From: a virus
Reading direction: 5' to 3' (one strand)
Length of the DNA stretch: 25,567 nucleotides
Virus record (IMG/VR): IMGVR_UViG_3300037089_000888
Location: 1-25,567 of that record
Below the pieces are notes generated by a model. It was not told the origin of the DNA. It made no database searches and saw only the letters and a list, made by a program, of their open reading frames with translations. The position numbers and the translations under genes were made by a program. Of the stretch, positions 22,590-25,567 are shown in pieces; within the stretch, counting starts at the first letter, position 1; each line of letters starts with the position of its first letter.

Positions 22590-24215
22590 ATGAAGGACGA
22601 AAAAAATTCGATAGTAAAAGAAGCCTTGGCTGACTATAAAGATATTCAACAAGCTGCGGATGCTAATGCTAAAAAAAGATTGGCTGATGAATTCCCAAAG
22701 GAATTTAAGAATATATTAAAAGAAGAATTAAATAAAAATAAACCAGCAAAAGAATCTAATGTAGATAGTGCTGAAGCAAATAAAGAATTTGATATGAAAA
22801 ATTTAACTAAAGAGACCCCAAAGGTTGTTAAGGAAACTGCTGGTAGCGGTAAACCATTTGATGAAAAACCAAAAAATGTACCGAAAGTAGAAGAAGATGT
22901 AAAAATCACTGACACTGTTGGTAAAGGTGACCCATTTGATGAAAAAGCTAAAAAAGCTGCTAAAATTGACGAAGAACGTGAAAAAGATTTCATGGGCGAT
23001 GTTGAAAGTGCAACACCAAATCAGGGTAAAGGTGAAGCTGAAAAAGGTAAAATTTTTAATGAAAAACTTAAAGGACCAACTTCAGGTAAACCAATAGCAA
23101 ATACCAAAAAGGGTGTTTCAGAAAACTTCAATCTTTCAGGGACTGATACAACTGGCGTGAATAAATCTTTAGATAATGCACAACCAATGGATGAACTTCT
23201 TACAATGGAACAAATTGAAGAAGAAATTAATGCAATGTCAAGTGTAGAAGAAGAACTTGGTGGTGTTAGTGCAAGTGCAACTCCAAATCAGGGTACTAAA
23301 GAAGGTGGTATTCCATATCAGGAACTTGTTGAAATGAGAAATAAACTCGACAGCATACTTAAAGGTGTTGACGAACAAAAAAATAATGGTGGGCAAGGTG
23401 CTAACAGAGTAAATGCTGGCGGACCGACCACAGCAATGATTGATGAAAAATCAGTCGATGAAATGCATGCTGGTAATTTCCCATTAGATAAAATGCATCA
23501 GGGTCAATATGATTCAAAACTTATTGATGAATTAGGTGAAAGCATGGAAATATCAGAAGAAGATATTAATGCAGTATTGGGTAGTGCAAATGAAGCACCA
23601 GTTGAAGAAAGTTTAACACAGACTTTAGGAAATATGAAAAAAGTTCCTTCTACTTCAATTCCCGGTAAAGAATATAAATCTACGGCTGCTGCTGAAAAAA
23701 TGCGTAGTGGTCTTAGAACAGAATCAGAGAAAAAGATTAGTAGTTTAATTGAGGAAAACAAAAAGTTGACCAAAAAAGTAAACGAAACTAAGAAATATAA
23801 AGAAACCGCTACGGTTTTAGTTGAAAGTTACAAATCCGCACTGGACAAATATCGTGGACAGTTAAAAGAAATGGCAATTTTCAATACCAATTTATCTCAT
23901 GTAAATAATTTATTGGTAAACGAAGAATTGGCATTAACACAAGAGGATAAAATTAAAATTATCAATGAATTTAAAAAAGTTGATAATATCGTTTCATCTG
24001 GAGAAGTCTATAAGAATTTTCTTACAGAAATGAAAGGTGGAAAGAAAACACTTACTGAAAGTATTGAGACTAAAGTATCAGCTTCTATACAACCGTCTTC
24101 AAAACAAAAACTTGATGAAGTGATAGAAAAAACAGCTTATGCAGACGATAAACATATTCAGAGAATGAAGAAAATTATCGAAACCATAGAAAAAAGAGGC
24201 AAAAAAATAATTTAA
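22590..24215 (+). CDS. Prohead scaffold / core protein (T4 gp22 position)
   Basis: A 541-residue protein, highly charged (K/E), low in hydrophobics and with no cysteines seen, as expected for an internal scaffold. N-terminal residues 75-175 contain repeats of G-x-x-PFDEK-x-K type (GSGKPFDEKPK, GKGDPFDEKAKK, KGKIFNEKLK) and two ATPNQG segments. The C-terminal half (about 370-460) is a predicted coiled coil (KISSLIEENKKLTKKVNETK). Sites FLTE(480) and TLTE(490)-S resemble protease cuts. It sits between protease and capsid, exactly where T4 has gp22, and is about twice as long. The assignment rests on position, composition and coiled coil rather than on clear sequence likeness. Confidence 0.8.
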   Translation: MKDEKNSIVKEALADYKDIQQAADANAKKRLADEFPKEFKNILKEELNKNKPAKESNVDSAEANKEFDMKNLTKETPKVVKETAGSGKPFDEKPKNVPKVEEDVKITDTVGKGDPFDEKAKKAAKIDEEREKDFMGDVESATPNQGKGEAEKGKIFNEKLKGPTSGKPIANTKKGVSENFNLSGTDTTGVNKSLDNAQPMDELLTMEQIEEEINAMSSVEEELGGVSASATPNQGTKEGGIPYQELVEMRNKLDSILKGVDEQKNNGGQGANRVNAGGPTTAMIDEKSVDEMHAGNFPLDKMHQGQYDSKLIDELGESMEISEEDINAVLGSANEAPVEESLTQTLGNMKKVPSTSIPGKEYKSTAAAEKMRSGLRTESEKKISSLIEENKKLTKKVNETKKYKETATVLVESYKSALDKYRGQLKEMAIFNTNLSHVNNLLVNEELALTQEDKIKIINEFKKVDNIVSSGEVYKNFLTEMKGGKKTLTESIETKVSASIQPSSKQKLDEVIEKTAYADDKHIQRMKKIIETIEKRGKKII

Positions 24216-24236
24216 AAAAATTAAAACATTTATAAA

Positions 24237-25567
24237 ATGGGATTTTTAATGGAAAGTGCGGAAGTTGGTAACATTGGTTTAAAACAACTCCGTGAACAAA
24301 GAGAAATAACAACAAATCGTTGGGAAAAGATCGGACTTTTGGAAGGTCTTGAAGGTAACGTAAAAGAAAACTGTGCTCAGTTATTCGAAAACCAGTTGTC
24401 ACATATGATCAATGAGTCATCAGATTCATCTTCAAGTGGACAATTCGAAACCGTTGCATTCCCCGTAATTCGTAGAGTATTTGCTAAATTGTTAGCAAAT
24501 GACATCGTGTCTGTACAGGCACTTAACTTACCGATTGGTAAATTGTACTACATCAATCCAAAAGCAAGTGTAAGAGTCGAAGAGGCTTCTCCTTTTGCTA
24601 ATAACTTTGACCATACATCACCTGATGGTGCATATGGAAATGCTGCTCAAAAAGCACTTAGTGCAAAAACACAGTTCGAAAGCCGTTCATTATACGATGC
24701 ATTCTATGCAACAAAATATAATGAAGAAGGTACATCATTGTTTGATCGTTCAAAAGGCGAAATGACAATTGTAACAGGTCATACAACAGTATCTCCAGCT
24801 TATACAGTTGGCGATAAATTTGTTAGCATAATTCTTAGTGGTTTCAGTACTACTAATGAAGGTAAATTGATCGGTCCTGCTGGCGTGCCAATGGATACCG
24901 AATCATTCCTTGCTGGTTTAAGAATTACCACAAATGTAGCACTTACTGCTCCTTCAGCATATGCTGATCAGACAATTGCTATTGGTGGTGCTGTTCCTTT
25001 CAATGTAAAGGTTCAAAAATATGGACAGGCAATGGTTAACAAATTAGGACAAATTGTTCTTTTGGTTGACTTGCAATACGCTGGAACTAATGGTTATCAA
25101 GCATTCACTGGCTTAACTGGAACTACACTTAAATTCAATTATACTTACAGAGTATACAGCGATCTTGAAGAAGATTCAAGAATGGCTGAAGTAACCTTCG
25201 TACTTGACCAAGTAACAGTATCTGTAGAAACACGTAAAATGCGTGCTATGTGGACACCTGAATTGGCACAGGACGTTAGTGCATTCCACAACATTGACGC
25301 TGAAGCAGAGTTAACAGCTTTACTTTCAGAACAAATGGCTGCTGAAATTGACCGTGAAATTCTTCGTGACCTTAGACGTGGCGCAGCATGGACAGCAAGA
25401 TGGGACTATAATGGTCTTCGTAAAGGAACTAACACCTACTACGGTGTACAGAAAGACTGGAATCAAACATTGATCACAAAGATCAACCAGATTTCAGCAC
25501 AGATTCATAAAGCTACCCTTCGTGGTGGTGCTTCTTGGGTAGTAGTATCTCCTGAAGTTAGTGCAGT
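24237..25567 (+). CDS. Major capsid protein (T4 gp23-like), 3' end outside window
   Basis: An open frame from ATG 24237 (MGFLMESAEVGNIGLKQLRE) to the right edge with no stop, 443 complete codons. Segments FETVAFPVIRRVFAKLLAND and WTPELAQDVSAFHNIDAEAE are characteristic of T4 gp23 and its HK97-fold relatives. MINE(60)-SSDSS closely matches, in place and sequence, the T4 maturation site (after residue 65), so the first 60 residues are probably removed by the protease. Hexamers of it form the shell. Codon choice is visibly richer in C-ending codons (TTC, AAC, GAC) than in the neighbours, as for a highly made protein. It starts 21 bp after the scaffold; a partial motif (ACATTTATA, 24226-24234) lies only 2 bp before the ATG. 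T4 gp23 length suggests roughly 70-80 residues are missing. Confidence 0.95.
   Translation, partial: MGFLMESAEVGNIGLKQLREQREITTNRWEKIGLLEGLEGNVKENCAQLFENQLSHMINESSDSSSSGQFETVAFPVIRRVFAKLLANDIVSVQALNLPIGKLYYINPKASVRVEEASPFANNFDHTSPDGAYGNAAQKALSAKTQFESRSLYDAFYATKYNEEGTSLFDRSKGEMTIVTGHTTVSPAYTVGDKFVSIILSGFSTTNEGKLIGPAGVPMDTESFLAGLRITTNVALTAPSAYADQTIAIGGAVPFNVKVQKYGQAMVNKLGQIVLLVDLQYAGTNGYQAFTGLTGTTLKFNYTYRVYSDLEEDSRMAEVTFVLDQVTVSVETRKMRAMWTPELAQDVSAFHNIDAEAELTALLSEQMAAEIDREILRDLRRGAAWTARWDYNGLRKGTNTYYGVQKDWNQTLITKINQISAQIHKATLRGGASWVVVSPEVSA

Noticed and set aside
24226-24234. ACATTTATA just before the capsid ATG as its late promoter
   Set aside because: Only 2 bp from the ATG and first base differs; would leave no leader. 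Left as a partial match, not annotated.
1-25567. Alternative genetic code (TAG recoding), known in some large Bacteroidota phages
   Set aside because: Core genes are full length without in-frame TAG; absence of TAG stops among so few genes fits AT-rich bias.

Overview
The window reads as part of a large, AT-rich tailed bacteriophage genome with a T4-type (myovirus) head module. A terminase large subunit, a portal, a prohead protease, a scaffold and a T4 gp23-like major capsid protein follow in T4 order on the + strand. Translation starts almost never have a Shine-Dalgarno sequence; they sit behind A/T-rich leaders, which is typical of Bacteroidota. A Bacteroidota host is therefore likely, but this is inference. 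Stops are TAA almost throughout, with one TGA and no TAG, and the long frames are intact, so the standard bacterial code fits.

Layout. Positions 1-3712 (- strand) hold three appendage or tail-fibre-like genes, the first cut by the window edge. Positions 3792-4961 (- strand) hold a stand-alone TnpB (IS200/IS605 OrfB, RNA-guided nuclease family) with no TnpA, with hairpins over its 3' end and a long inverted repeat on its 5' side. From 5146 to 10320 (+ strand) come a small conserved-looking protein, a nucleotidyltransferase-fold protein, a small coupled ORF, a large acidic multi-segment protein that looks like a head-internal protein, a perfect-palindrome terminator, a small membrane protein and a hypothetical protein. 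Between 10321 and 10441 is a structured non-coding stretch just upstream of terL. TerL (10442-12544), portal (12618-14642) and an unknown protein (14699-15475) follow. A giant baseplate-hub-like protein with a C-terminal GH25 muramidase lies on the - strand (15478-20859). A membrane-anchored coiled-coil protein, a 53-residue ORF, the prohead protease, the scaffold and the start of the major capsid gene close the window.

Two signals link the genes. A short motif, [G/C]TATTTATA, lies 6-45 bp before most starts, on whichever strand the gene is on, and looks like the phage's late promoter. It decides two start codons (3712 and 20955). The reverse complement of this octamer is the T4 late promoter TATAAATA. 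Second, tripeptides of the form [L/I/M]-[N/T]-E followed by S/A recur in the capsid protein (after residue 60), portal, scaffold and large acidic protein. They match the known L/I-x-E cleavage preference of T4 gp21, so the protease encoded here probably matures many of its neighbours.

The items most worth a second look are the phage TnpB with its candidate guide RNA, the possible small RNA with its own promoter and terminator before terL, the predicted cleavage network, and the hub-GH25 fusion.
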